Shown one piece after another: positions 35,307-43,245 of a stretch of DNA of 64,000 nt. A model generated the notes under the pieces. It ran no database searches. It was not told where the DNA came from and saw nothing but the letters and a program-made list of their open reading frames with translations. Origin of the DNA: Anaerolineae bacterium (GTDB lineage Bacteria; Chloroflexota; Anaerolineae; Aggregatilineales; J027); assembly GCA_021463865.1 (NCBI GenBank), contig JAJTXY010000001.1:1-64000 (forward strand). Direction: 5' to 3'. A program made the position numbers and the translations under genes. Every line of letters begins with the position of its first letter. The first letter of the stretch is position 1.

Positions 35307-36422
35307 GATTGATTCGCCCCCCGTGACTCCAATTGGCGCGATATTGGGTTCGACATAAATCGGATTGCTGAGAATCCAGCAGCGTTCAATCCCCTTATAT
35401 TCACGCCAAACCTCGACGCGATAGGCCCCCGGTTGAGAGGCGACATAGGTCAGATTTTCGACATTGGTTTCATCTGCGACAACCTGCCCCCGAAAAATCA
35501 TTTTGATGTGGGTGCGGACTGGCATCAACACTTGCAAGGTAACACCATGCCCTAAACGGATGCTGTCACCCATTTGAGCGGTTGCGCCCTGTGCCCCCTG
35601 TGCCGAATATCGAAACCCTTTGGCCTCGCCGGGGATACGATAGCTCATAAATGTACTGCCCCGTGCCAATGCGCGATAAATGATGTCGGCGTCGTGTTCC
35701 ATTTCACCAATTAGGGGGTGCTGGGTCAAGATATGGGTGTTGACACAGTTAAACAAGAAATCGTAAGGGAACACAATATGGGTAATCGGGCCAATTTTCA
35801 TAGGCGTGCCGTGCGCATCAGAATTGCCGATACCCACGACCCGCTTGCCCTGTGCCAATAATTGATCCCATTTGGCGAGGGTTTCTTCGTCCGGGCCAAT
35901 AATCGCGTCTTCGGGTGAAAACAAACGCCGCACACTCTTCAGCGGGTTTTCGAGGACGGCCTTAAAAGAACTCATGTAGTTCCAGACTTCGAGACCTGTA
36001 TAACCCTCAATATCCCAATCTACCCAAGGGATGCCTTCAATATCTTCGCGCCAATCTATCCCTTTATCAAAGGGGTGGGCCAAAAAAGTCATACCACCTG
36101 CGCGATTGACCGCTTTGATAAGGGCCTGCGGGTCGGGGGCATACCGATTCATTTCGGTTTTGGCGTTGTAGACCAAGCAGTGATTGACTTGGGGCAGGCG
36201 GGTGCGGTCATGAATTTCTTGCCCGGTCAATAACAGAACGTAGCCACGTTTTTCATCGCCATAATAACCCTGTACTCCATCAATCCAAATATTGTGATCG
36301 GTTACGACCACAAAGTCGAGTTGGGTGGCAATAGCAGCATCGGCGATTTCGGAATGCCATGCTTCGCCATCGGAGTAGGGGGTGTGCATATGAAGGTTGC
36401 CAATATATTCGTGATAGGCCAT
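35289..36422 (-). CDS. PHP-domain metal-dependent phosphoesterase (CehA/McbA-like)
   Basis: A PHP catalytic domain with the metal-ligand motifs H-x-H (NLHMHTPYSD), VTDHN, HPFD and GNSDAHG, followed by a C-terminal beta-sandwich-like part (residues ~270-377). The family hydrolyses phosphodiesters or related esters; members resemble CehA. The substrate is unknown. No signal peptide is present. The start ATG 36422 lies at the left border of the candidate origin. It is separate from the PHP-AlbA protein at 41449, which shares only the PHP core. Confidence 0.85.
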   Translation of the reverse strand: MAYHEYIGNLHMHTPYSDGEAWHSEIADAAIATQLDFVVVTDHNIWIDGVQGYYGDEKRGYVLLLTGQEIHDRTRLPQVNHCLVYNAKTEMNRYAPDPQALIKAVNRAGGMTFLAHPFDKGIDWREDIEGIPWVDWDIEGYTGLEVWNYMSSFKAVLENPLKSVRRLFSPEDAIIGPDEETLAKWDQLLAQGKRVVGIGNSDAHGTPMKIGPITHIVFPYDFLFNCVNTHILTQHPLIGEMEHDADIIYRALARGSTFMSYRIPGEAKGFRYSAQGAQGATAQMGDSIRLGHGVTLQVLMPVRTHIKMIFRGQVVADETNVENLTYVASQPGAYRVEVWREYKGIERCWILSNPIYVEPNIAPIGVTGGESIKKAGY

Positions 36423-36525
36423 GTAGTCCTGAAAGTGATGGAGTTAAAAAACAAAATAAAAAAGTGCCGCTCAGAAATTGTACTGTACTTTTGATGTTCT
36501 CGGAGGTAGAGGTTTGGTAGGAAAG

Positions 36526-36909
36526 TTATCAACACCTTTTCCACTATTTTTTATTTTTAAATAGTCGTAGTAGTAGAGAAGGGGTAACCTGTTGATAACT
36601 TTTTGTTCGCCTATAACATCTCTATTAGAATGGCTTAGTGGGGCGATTTTTGATATGTTGATTGATGAATCAGCATGTTGATAACTTGTTGATAACCTGT
36701 TCATAACTTTTTGAGTTATCAACAGGTTATCAACAGTTAAGGTTTGTGTAAGAGACCGAAAAGCGAGTTATCAACAGGTTATCAACAGGTTTGAAAAAGT
36801 TATGAACAGGCAACTTCCTCAATACTTCATGATATGGCTTGTGGAAGCGGCTAAAAGTTATCAACAGATAATTTGTTCTGTTGATAACTTGTTGATAACC
36901 TGTTGATAA
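36526..36909. other. candidate replication origin: 12 perfect DnaA boxes
   Basis: Perfect TTATCAACA copies start at 36526, 36716, 36727, 36768, 36779 and 36858 on plus. On minus, copies are at 36590, 36676, 36687, 36879, 36890 and 36901. Two TTATGAACA variants are at 36698 (minus) and 36800 (plus). Many boxes are exactly 11 bp apart (36676/36687/36698, 36716/36727, 36768/36779, 36879/36890/36901), i.e. about one helical turn. Flanking AT-rich stretches lie at 36541-36570 and 36940-36970. It sits in a 610-base gene-free gap between divergently oriented neighbours. dnaA is not in the window. Confidence 0.75.
36551..36598 (-). promoter_or_regulatory. DnaA-box, GC-rich link and DnaA-trio-like tract
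   Basis: Read on the minus strand: TTATCAACA, then GGTTACCCCTTCTC, then TAC-TAC-TAC-GAC-TAT and an A/T-rich run. This matches the basal unwinding layout described for Bacillus subtilis (box, GC-rich spacer, trinucleotide repeats, AT-rich DNA). It is the only such tract I see in the box cluster. Confidence 0.55.
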
Positions 36910-36938
36910 CTCCTCTTTGGAGGTAAGTCGGAAAACTA

Positions 36939-36966
36939 CCTTAATTCTAACTTAATTCTAACATAA
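36939..36966 (+). repeat. AT-rich 11-base direct repeat
   Basis: CTTAATTCTAA occurs twice in tandem (36940-36961) next to the origin boxes. The 11-base period equals the box spacing. It could be part of the unwinding region. Confidence 0.4.
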
Positions 36967-37032
36967 GGAGGTGGTGTGTGGAAAAAGTATAGTTGAGTTA
37001 TAGTAGAAAATTATATCCCCCGAAGCGCGGTA

Positions 37033-37242
37033 CTATTTTTTCTTCGATTTTCCGACCTGCTTGACGGTAGCATGTAAAAAGGCAAAATCGCCGCGTGCGG
37101 GCATTAGTTCATTGACCTCAACAATTTCAAAGGTGTTTTTGCCAATTTTGACGTGCCCCCCCACTTTCGGTTGCTCAAATTGATTGATAATTGCACCGGG
37201 GTGTGCGCCGCCGAGGACGACGTAACTCACTTTATAGACCAT
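37033..37242 (-). CDS. conserved small protein, unknown function
   Basis: A 69-residue protein with a beta-rich pattern (YKVSYVVLGGAHPGAIINQ, VGGHVKIGKNTFEIVEV) ending in a basic tail (KQVGKSKKK). It may be a small SH3-like barrel, but I know no named family. AAGGAG lies just before ATG 37242. It follows the CNMP gene by 18 bases and may be cotranscribed with it. It sits at the right border of the candidate origin. Confidence 0.7.
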   Translation of the reverse strand: MVYKVSYVVLGGAHPGAIINQFEQPKVGGHVKIGKNTFEIVEVNELMPARGDFAFLHATVKQVGKSKKK

Positions 37243-37260
37243 CTGATCCGCTCCTTGTGC

Positions 37261-37713
37261 CTAGCGCTTCGTGCTTCGTAGATTCTGGTGGCGCAGCTTG
37301 TAGGATAGGTCAATTGCTAGATTACGCATGACCACAAACCCAATTGCGGTACTCGATTGACACAGTTGATTAAAACTGTCTCGATGAATGGCATCTACGA
37401 TAGTTTCGTCGTTCATCGCTCGCACTGTCGCCGAGCGTGTGCCATAGTCAATAAGGGCGATCTCCCCAAAAATTTGACCCTGCCCCAAAAAAATCTTCGT
37501 TTCGGCGGGTGCTTGTCGGTTGGCTTGGACGCTGATTTCGACCTGCCCACTGCGGATGATATACATTTTCTCGCCTTCGTCATCCTGCGAGAAAATCACT
37601 TGGTCTTCCTGATAGACCTCTTCTTGGCTGATGGTAATGAGTGCCTCGATTTGTTCATTGGTTAGGCCATTGAACAATTCGACTGCTTTGTAGAGTTGTA
37701 ATTGATTGGTCAC
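37261..37713 (-). CDS. cyclic-nucleotide-binding domain protein
   Basis: A single CNMP-binding beta-roll of about 120 residues with the phosphate-binding cassette GQIFGEIALIDYGTRSATVRA (FGE.AL, R, SA), followed by a short helix. No helix-turn-helix or channel domain follows, so it is not a Crp-type regulator. It may sense cAMP or c-di-GMP and bind a partner protein. A ribosome site GAAGG precedes the ATG. The next gene downstream is the small protein at 37033. Confidence 0.85.
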   Translation of the reverse strand: MTNQLQLYKAVELFNGLTNEQIEALITISQEEVYQEDQVIFSQDDEGEKMYIIRSGQVEISVQANRQAPAETKIFLGQGQIFGEIALIDYGTRSATVRAMNDETIVDAIHRDSFNQLCQSSTAIGFVVMRNLAIDLSYKLRHQNLRSTKR

Positions 37714-37812
37714 TGGAGCCTTCTCCTATGGCACTACAACATAATCTATTCTTTATTATAACGCCGCAATTTATTCCGAGTGTGTAGGCACTTTTTCTTG
37801 TGCAACTCTTAT

Positions 37813-37841
37813 TTGAGTACACTATATCGGTGTGGTATGAT
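37813..37841 (+). promoter_or_regulatory. sigma-70-like promoter of hsp20
   Basis: TTGAGT (37813-37818), an exact 17-base spacer and TATGAT (37836-37841). The start point would be about 30 bases before ATG 37881. Confidence 0.55.
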
Positions 37842-37880
37842 GAGTTTAATGCCTTTTACCAAAGTCAAGTAGGGATAAGC

Positions 37881-38327
37881 ATGTTTTTTGGTCAACCAGA
37901 TGATGAGTTTTCAAAACTGCTTTCCACATTAGAGGCGGTTTATACCCACAGCTTGGTACAACGGCGCGGTGGTAAACCTGCCGCTTGGCGTCCCCCAACC
38001 GATGTATATGAAGCCGATGATCGTTTGATTGTCTGCGTTGAAATCGCGGGTATGCGGGATGGCGAATTTCATATTACGATTGATGAACGGCTTTTGATTA
38101 TCAGTGGGGTGCGGATACGGGACTATGAACACCCCCAGCCATCATTGCACCAATTAGAAATTCGACATGGTGAGTTTCGGGTGGAATTGATGCTGCCATG
38201 GGCCGTAGATCGCAGCCGGATTGAAGCAAATTATCGGGATGGTTTTTTGCAGGTAGAACTTCCCCGTCGTCAAGATCGTCAAATTCACATCATCAATGTC
38301 CGCATTGATGAAACCGACGAAGAATAG
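37881..38327 (+). CDS. small heat-shock protein (Hsp20/alpha-crystallin)
   Basis: ATP-independent holdase. The alpha-crystallin domain (about residues 40-140) starts at [21 protein letters not shown], includes ISGVR and the characteristic late motif [17 protein letters not shown]. The C-terminal IxI-like motif (HIINVRI) is visible. ATG 37881 is preferred over 37800 because GGGAT precedes it, the upstream promoter lies before it, and the extra 27 residues are not conserved-looking. It lies just before lon, making a proteostasis pair. Confidence 0.9.
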   Translation: MFFGQPDDEFSKLLSTLEAVYTHSLVQRRGGKPAAWRPPTDVYEADDRLIVCVEIAGMRDGEFHITIDERLLIISGVRIRDYEHPQPSLHQLEIRHGEFRVELMLPWAVDRSRIEANYRDGFLQVELPRRQDRQIHIINVRIDETDEE

Positions 38328-38383
38328 TTGTCTGGCATGACAACAACCGTGCGTTAAAGCACTACAAGGATAGTAAAAATTCT

Positions 38384-40975
38384 ATGGATAATATGACTTG
38401 GCAAGATGGCCTTGTTGAAATTGAGCTAACAGACTCGCCACTTGCCGCATGGTTTGCAGGCAAGTCGGGTAAGTCAGAAGAAACCAAACGTCAGATTAGC
38501 GTCATAACACCTGAAGACAACGGCGAAACCTCTGACGAAGATACCGAAATTCCCCCTATTCCTAGTGAGCTGCCCATTTTGCCCTTACGTGGCATTGTGG
38601 TATTTCCGCAAACGGCGATTCCCCTAACAGTGGGACAGCCGCGTTCGATTCGGTTGGTAGATGAAGTCGCCACGACGGGTCGGATCATTGGGCTGTTTGC
38701 GGCCAAAGACCCGATGCAAGAAACACCGGGGCCGGATGAGATTTATAAGATCGGTACGCTCGCCCAAATTCATCGGTTGTTCCGTGCGCCGGATGGCACG
38801 ATTCGACTGCTAGTGCAGGGTTTGTCGCGTATTCGGATTGAAGAATACACCACGCAAGAACCCTACCTTAAAGCCAAAGTTGATCTTGCCCCCGAATCAT
38901 TGGAAGAAACCATCGAAGTTGAAGCCCTGATGCGTAATATCGTTGAGCAGTTTGGCCGCTTGGCTGATCTTGTGCCGAGTATCCCCGGCGAACTGATTTC
39001 ATCGGCGCTGAATTTGGATGACCCACTGCAATTGGTTTATACGGTGGCAACCTATATTCGCATTGACCTTGAAGACCAACAGCGCTTGCTGGAACTGGAC
39101 AGCGTGATCGAAAAACTGCACAGTCTCATGCAGATTATGAGCAAGGAACTTGAAGTCCTTGAACTCGGTCACAAAATTCAGACCGAAGCTCAATCTGAGA
39201 TGGAAAAAGTGCAGCGTGAGTATTTCCTGCGAGAGCAACTCAAGGCCATCCAACGCGAATTGGGAGAAGGCGACGAACAGACCCTTGAAATTGAGGAGTT
39301 CCGCCAAAAAATTGCTGAAATTCACATGTCGGAAGAGGCCGAAAGGGAGGCTCGACGAGAGCTAGACCGTCTGGCGAAATTGCCCACCGCTGCTGCTGAA
39401 TATGGGGTGATTCGCACCTATCTGGATTGGCTGGTGAATCTGCCGTGGGACAAGCGTACTGCCGATAATCTCGATATTGCCCATGCACGCACGATTTTGG
39501 ATGAAGATCATTACGACCTCGAAGACATCAAAGAGCGTATTTTGGAATATCTGGCTGTGCGTAAAATCCGCTTAGAACGGGCCGATCAACTTGCCAAACT
39601 GACCGGGGATGACAAAATCCGGCGGCGGCGGGAGGGCGCGATTTTATGCTTTATTGGCCCGCCCGGTGTGGGTAAGACTTCGCTAGGGGCTTCGATTGCG
39701 CGGGCGATGGGGCGCAAATTTGTCCGTATGAGTCTGGGTGGGGTACGTGACGAAGCCGAAATTCGTGGTTTCCGCCGTACCTATGTGGGGGCGATGCCGG
39801 GGCGGATTATTCAAACCCTGCGTCGGGCCGAAACGCGCAACCCGATTATGATGCTGGACGAGATTGATAAACTTGGTCACGATTTCCGGGGTGACCCAGC
39901 GGCGGCTTTGTTGGAAGTGCTTGACCCCGAACAGAACAACGAATTCCGTGACCACTATTTGGATGTGGCGTTCGATTTGTCTGAAACGATTTTCGTCACA
40001 ACTGCCAACGAACTTGATACGATTCCGCCACCCCTGCTTGACCGTATGGAGATTATTGAACTCAGCGGCTATACTGAGCGGGAGAAGGTACAGATCGCCA
40101 AGCAATATCTTGTGCCGCGCCAGATTCAAGAAAACGGCCTGTTCCCTGAAGAAATCAGCTTCAATGACGAAGCGATTGTGGAGATTATTCAAGACTATAC
40201 CCGTGAAGCTGGGGTACGTAATTTGGAGCGGCAAATCGGCAAGGCGGCCCGTAAGGTGGTGACACGCATCGCCGAGGGCAAAGATAAGCGGGTAGTGGTG
40301 ACACGCGAAAAAGTCCATGAATTATTAGGACATCCGCCGTTTGGGTATCGCACCGAGATTGAACAACGGGTCATGCGTCCGGGGGTTGCAACGGGACTTG
40401 CCGTTACCTCGGTCGGCGGGGACGTGTTGTTTATTGAGGCCACCGAGATGGCGGGACGAAGCGGTTTCCAATTGACGGGACATTTGGGTGAGGTTATGCA
40501 AGAAAGTGCGCGGGCAGCTTTTAGTTATCTGCGTTCGAGGGCAGATGAGTTGGGGGTCAAAGCCAATTATTTTGAGGGGCATGACATCCACCTGCATGTA
40601 CCAGCTGGGGCACAACCTAAAGATGGCCCATCGGCTGGGGTAGCCATTACCGCGGCACTGGCATCATTGGCAACAGGCCGATTGACCCGCAGCAATGTAG
40701 CGATGACGGGGGAGATTACATTACATGGTTTGGTGCTGCCCGTTGGAGGCATCAAAGATAAAGTCTTGGCAGCGCACCGACTTGGCTTAGATACGGTGAT
40801 TCTTCCGGCCCGGAATAAGCCTGAACTAGAAAAACTACCGGATGAAGTGCGTAATGCCATGAAGTTTGTGTTGGCAAAGACAGTGGATGAAGCGCTCCAA
40901 GCGGCCCTTGAGCCAATCGGCAGTGATGCAGGTGCCCACCGTCAGTATGTCCAACATACTGATTTATACGCCTAG
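38384..40975 (+). CDS. lon: ATP-dependent protease Lon
   Basis: LonA protease of about 863 residues. The N-terminal LAN substrate-binding domain ([13 protein letters not shown]), a long helical linker, an AAA+ module with Walker A GPPGVGKT and Walker B MLDEIDK, sensor region and arginine finger follow. The C-terminal P domain carries the Ser-Lys dyad: Ser in PKDGPSAG (about 750) and Lys in GGIKDK (about 791). No catalytic residue is missing. It precedes the response regulator at 41011 by 35 bases. The N-terminus has an extra ~60-residue low-complexity extension compared with E. coli. Confidence 0.97.
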   Translation: MDNMTWQDGLVEIELTDSPLAAWFAGKSGKSEETKRQISVITPEDNGETSDEDTEIPPIPSELPILPLRGIVVFPQTAIPLTVGQPRSIRLVDEVATTGRIIGLFAAKDPMQETPGPDEIYKIGTLAQIHRLFRAPDGTIRLLVQGLSRIRIEEYTTQEPYLKAKVDLAPESLEETIEVEALMRNIVEQFGRLADLVPSIPGELISSALNLDDPLQLVYTVATYIRIDLEDQQRLLELDSVIEKLHSLMQIMSKELEVLELGHKIQTEAQSEMEKVQREYFLREQLKAIQRELGEGDEQTLEIEEFRQKIAEIHMSEEAEREARRELDRLAKLPTAAAEYGVIRTYLDWLVNLPWDKRTADNLDIAHARTILDEDHYDLEDIKERILEYLAVRKIRLERADQLAKLTGDDKIRRRREGAILCFIGPPGVGKTSLGASIARAMGRKFVRMSLGGVRDEAEIRGFRRTYVGAMPGRIIQTLRRAETRNPIMMLDEIDKLGHDFRGDPAAALLEVLDPEQNNEFRDHYLDVAFDLSETIFVTTANELDTIPPPLLDRMEIIELSGYTEREKVQIAKQYLVPRQIQENGLFPEEISFNDEAIVEIIQDYTREAGVRNLERQIGKAARKVVTRIAEGKDKRVVVTREKVHELLGHPPFGYRTEIEQRVMRPGVATGLAVTSVGGDVLFIEATEMAGRSGFQLTGHLGEVMQESARAAFSYLRSRADELGVKANYFEGHDIHLHVPAGAQPKDGPSAGVAITAALASLATGRLTRSNVAMTGEITLHGLVLPVGGIKDKVLAAHRLGLDTVILPARNKPELEKLPDEVRNAMKFVLAKTVDEALQAALEPIGSDAGAHRQYVQHTDLYA

Positions 40976-41010
40976 AGCTTTTTGGAGCCGGGGAAAGCGA
41001 GAGGATAGCG

Positions 41011-41364
41011 TTGCCCAAAGTAATGATTGTGGATGATGACCGAACGACGACATCGCTCCTAAAACAATTGTTGGAGATGGATGATTTTGAGGTCATGGTC
41101 GTTCCACGCGGATTAGATGCTTTTCAAAAAGCCCAAGAATTCCGCCCGGACGTGTTTCTAGTAGATTACTACCTCGCGGATATTGCCGGGGTAGATTTTG
41201 TGCGCCAGCTAAGGGCCTCCAAAGATTTCTTGACAACACCGGTGGTCATGGCCTCCGGACGGGATGTGGAGCGCGAGGCCAAAGAAGCGGGTGCCAACCT
41301 ATTTTTGGTGAAACCGTTTGAACCGGATCAACTTGCCGTTCATTTCAATAAATTGATTGGGTAA
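41011..41364 (+). CDS. stand-alone response regulator
   Basis: A single receiver domain of 117 residues: acidic pocket DDD (8-10), phosphoacceptor Asp52 in FLVDYY, Thr in the VVMAS stretch and Lys in LVKPF. There is no output domain, so it acts through protein contact. Start is TTG 41011, with GAGAGGA directly upstream. It lies between lon and the PHP-AlbA gene; no paired kinase is adjacent. The orphan kinase at 18751 could be a partner only by inference. Confidence 0.9.
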   Translation: MPKVMIVDDDRTTTSLLKQLLEMDDFEVMVVPRGLDAFQKAQEFRPDVFLVDYYLADIAGVDFVRQLRASKDFLTTPVVMASGRDVEREAKEAGANLFLVKPFEPDQLAVHFNKLIG

Positions 41365-41448
41365 TGCTTTCCGCAAATGAATTCTAACATTGGGCCTCGC
41401 ATATTGTTTGCGTGGCCTAGCTGAGATTATTGATGCGGAGAGAATGTA

Positions 41449-43230
41449 GTGTCATCAGGAAGATCGAAACAAACCAAGTGGTATCGGATGGATTTGCATC
41501 TGCATACCCCCGGCTCGGTAGATTACCAAGAGTCGAATGTTACCTATCTGGATATATTGCGCAAAGCCGAACTGCGCGGCCTCGACATCATCGCCTTCAC
41601 CGATCACAACACGGTGCGGGGTTATGCCGAGATGATGCAGGAAATTGAACAACTCGAATTTTTGGAGAGGTTGGGACGGGCCGAACCCGATGAAATACGC
41701 CGTCTCAACGAATATCACCGTCTATTGGATAAGGTACTTGTCCTGCCCGGCTTTGAATTTACCGCGACCTTTGGCTTTCATATCATCGGCGTGTTTTCGC
41801 CCAAGACCCCCATTCGCAAACTGGAACATATTCTGTTGAGCCTGCGTGTCCCACCGGATGCGATGGATGAAGGCAACCCGGCGACGGGGGCATCTTCGGA
41901 TGTGCTGACAGCCTATCGCTTGATTAATGAGGGAGGTGGGATTGTCATTGCGGCGCATGTTAATTCGACCAATGGGGTCGCCATGCGCGGCTTTGATTTT
42001 GGGGGACAAACCAAAATCGCCTATACCCAAGACCCCTATCTGCACGCACTGGAAGTGACCGACCTTGAAAAACGGTCACGTATGACGACAGCGCGTTTTT
42101 TTGATGGGTCGAAGCCGGAATATCCACGTCGAATGCGCTGTATTCAGGGTTCAGATGCCCATCGCCTGAACGCCGACCCGCGCAGCATGGGTAAAAATTT
42201 GGGTATCGGGGATCGCATTACGGAAATCGCCCTAACGGAGCGCAGTTTCGCCGCACTGGTGCAGGTATTCCAAAGTACGGATTTTGCCAGCACCCGGCCC
42301 TATCGCAGTACCCGTGACCCGTATGACCATATACAGGCGGCGCGTGAAGAAGGCCCCAGCATCGTGCAGTCGTTCCATGAATTTATGGCGAAGCGCAATG
42401 GCTATTTGTATAACATCGTGGCGGATGTTTGCGCGATGGCGAATACCAACGGTGGCACCATCTACATCGGGTGCAATGAAAATCCCAAAAAGAAGCCCAT
42501 CGGGGTTGAAAAGATCGCCCAAGAAATTGACCGCCTCTACGACGAGATTGACAGCAAAATCACGCCCAAGTTAGAAGTCGAAATAGACGCGCAAGAAAGT
42601 CAGGGCATCCCGATTATACGTATCCGGGTGCTCCGTGGCCCGGATGTGCCATATGCAATTGATGAAAACAAGATTTATGTGCGGGATGAAACTGAAACGT
42701 CGTTAGCGGTGCGAGATGAGATAGTTCAATTGGTGCAGCGAGCCATGCTGTCGAATATGCCTGTGCCTGCGATGCCGATTCTGCCACCCTCCAACGAAAC
42801 GATGGTATTGCCTCAAGTGACTGCCCATGAGACAGGTGAGTTTACGGTAGTGGAAGTGCCGGAGGGTGGGGCTACACCCCCACTGACAGGGGTTGAAATT
42901 GCCAGCACCGAGGAGCGCAATGGCAAGTTTTATCACACCATGCACGACCTACGAAATGGCAGCGTAGTGCGGAATGTGACCCGCGCTTCGGCCCGCCGTT
43001 TGTGGCATTATGCTATCACGGAACATGAAAACCAGACCTTTGACCCGCGTGCCGTGTATTGGATCGGCGATATTGGCCTGATTAAACGTTATGAACGCGG
43101 CAACGAAATTCGTTACGATTTGGCCCAGCGCCAAAATGGGCAAACCCGCATCTATTATGGTGTCACGGTTGAAGGGCTGCATGGGGCGTGGCAGGTCTTC
43201 GCAGAAGCTGATGACGAACATCATGAATAA
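41449..43230 (+). CDS. PHP phosphoesterase fused to AlbA/Schlafen-like domain
   Basis: The N-terminal PHP domain (about residues 12-270) has RMDLHLHTPG, FTDHN, LPGFEFT, AAHVN and GSDAHR. A second domain (about 310-430) resembles the AlbA_2/Schlafen N-terminal fold (SFHEFMAKRNGYLYNIVADV, ANTNGGTIYIGC, and an ending IYVRD). The C-terminal 130 residues are unassigned. AlbA_2 domains bind nucleic acid, so the whole may be a nucleic-acid- or nucleotide-targeted phosphoesterase. Translation likely starts at GTG 41449 with GGAGAGA upstream. No mobile element is nearby. Confidence 0.75.
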   Translation: MSSGRSKQTKWYRMDLHLHTPGSVDYQESNVTYLDILRKAELRGLDIIAFTDHNTVRGYAEMMQEIEQLEFLERLGRAEPDEIRRLNEYHRLLDKVLVLPGFEFTATFGFHIIGVFSPKTPIRKLEHILLSLRVPPDAMDEGNPATGASSDVLTAYRLINEGGGIVIAAHVNSTNGVAMRGFDFGGQTKIAYTQDPYLHALEVTDLEKRSRMTTARFFDGSKPEYPRRMRCIQGSDAHRLNADPRSMGKNLGIGDRITEIALTERSFAALVQVFQSTDFASTRPYRSTRDPYDHIQAAREEGPSIVQSFHEFMAKRNGYLYNIVADVCAMANTNGGTIYIGCNENPKKKPIGVEKIAQEIDRLYDEIDSKITPKLEVEIDAQESQGIPIIRIRVLRGPDVPYAIDENKIYVRDETETSLAVRDEIVQLVQRAMLSNMPVPAMPILPPSNETMVLPQVTAHETGEFTVVEVPEGGATPPLTGVEIASTEERNGKFYHTMHDLRNGSVVRNVTRASARRLWHYAITEHENQTFDPRAVYWIGDIGLIKRYERGNEIRYDLAQRQNGQTRIYYGVTVEGLHGAWQVFAEADDEHHE

Positions 43231-43245
43231 CAGGCGGGAAATCGT

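Noticed and set aside
36526-36909. CRISPR-like repeat array
   Set aside because: Repeats are 9 bases long on both strands with 2-base or irregular gaps; no spacer-size units and no cas genes.
36526-36909. Plasmid iteron origin
   Set aside because: No rep, par or plasmid genes nearby and neighbours are chromosomal housekeeping genes such as lon; not fully excluded.
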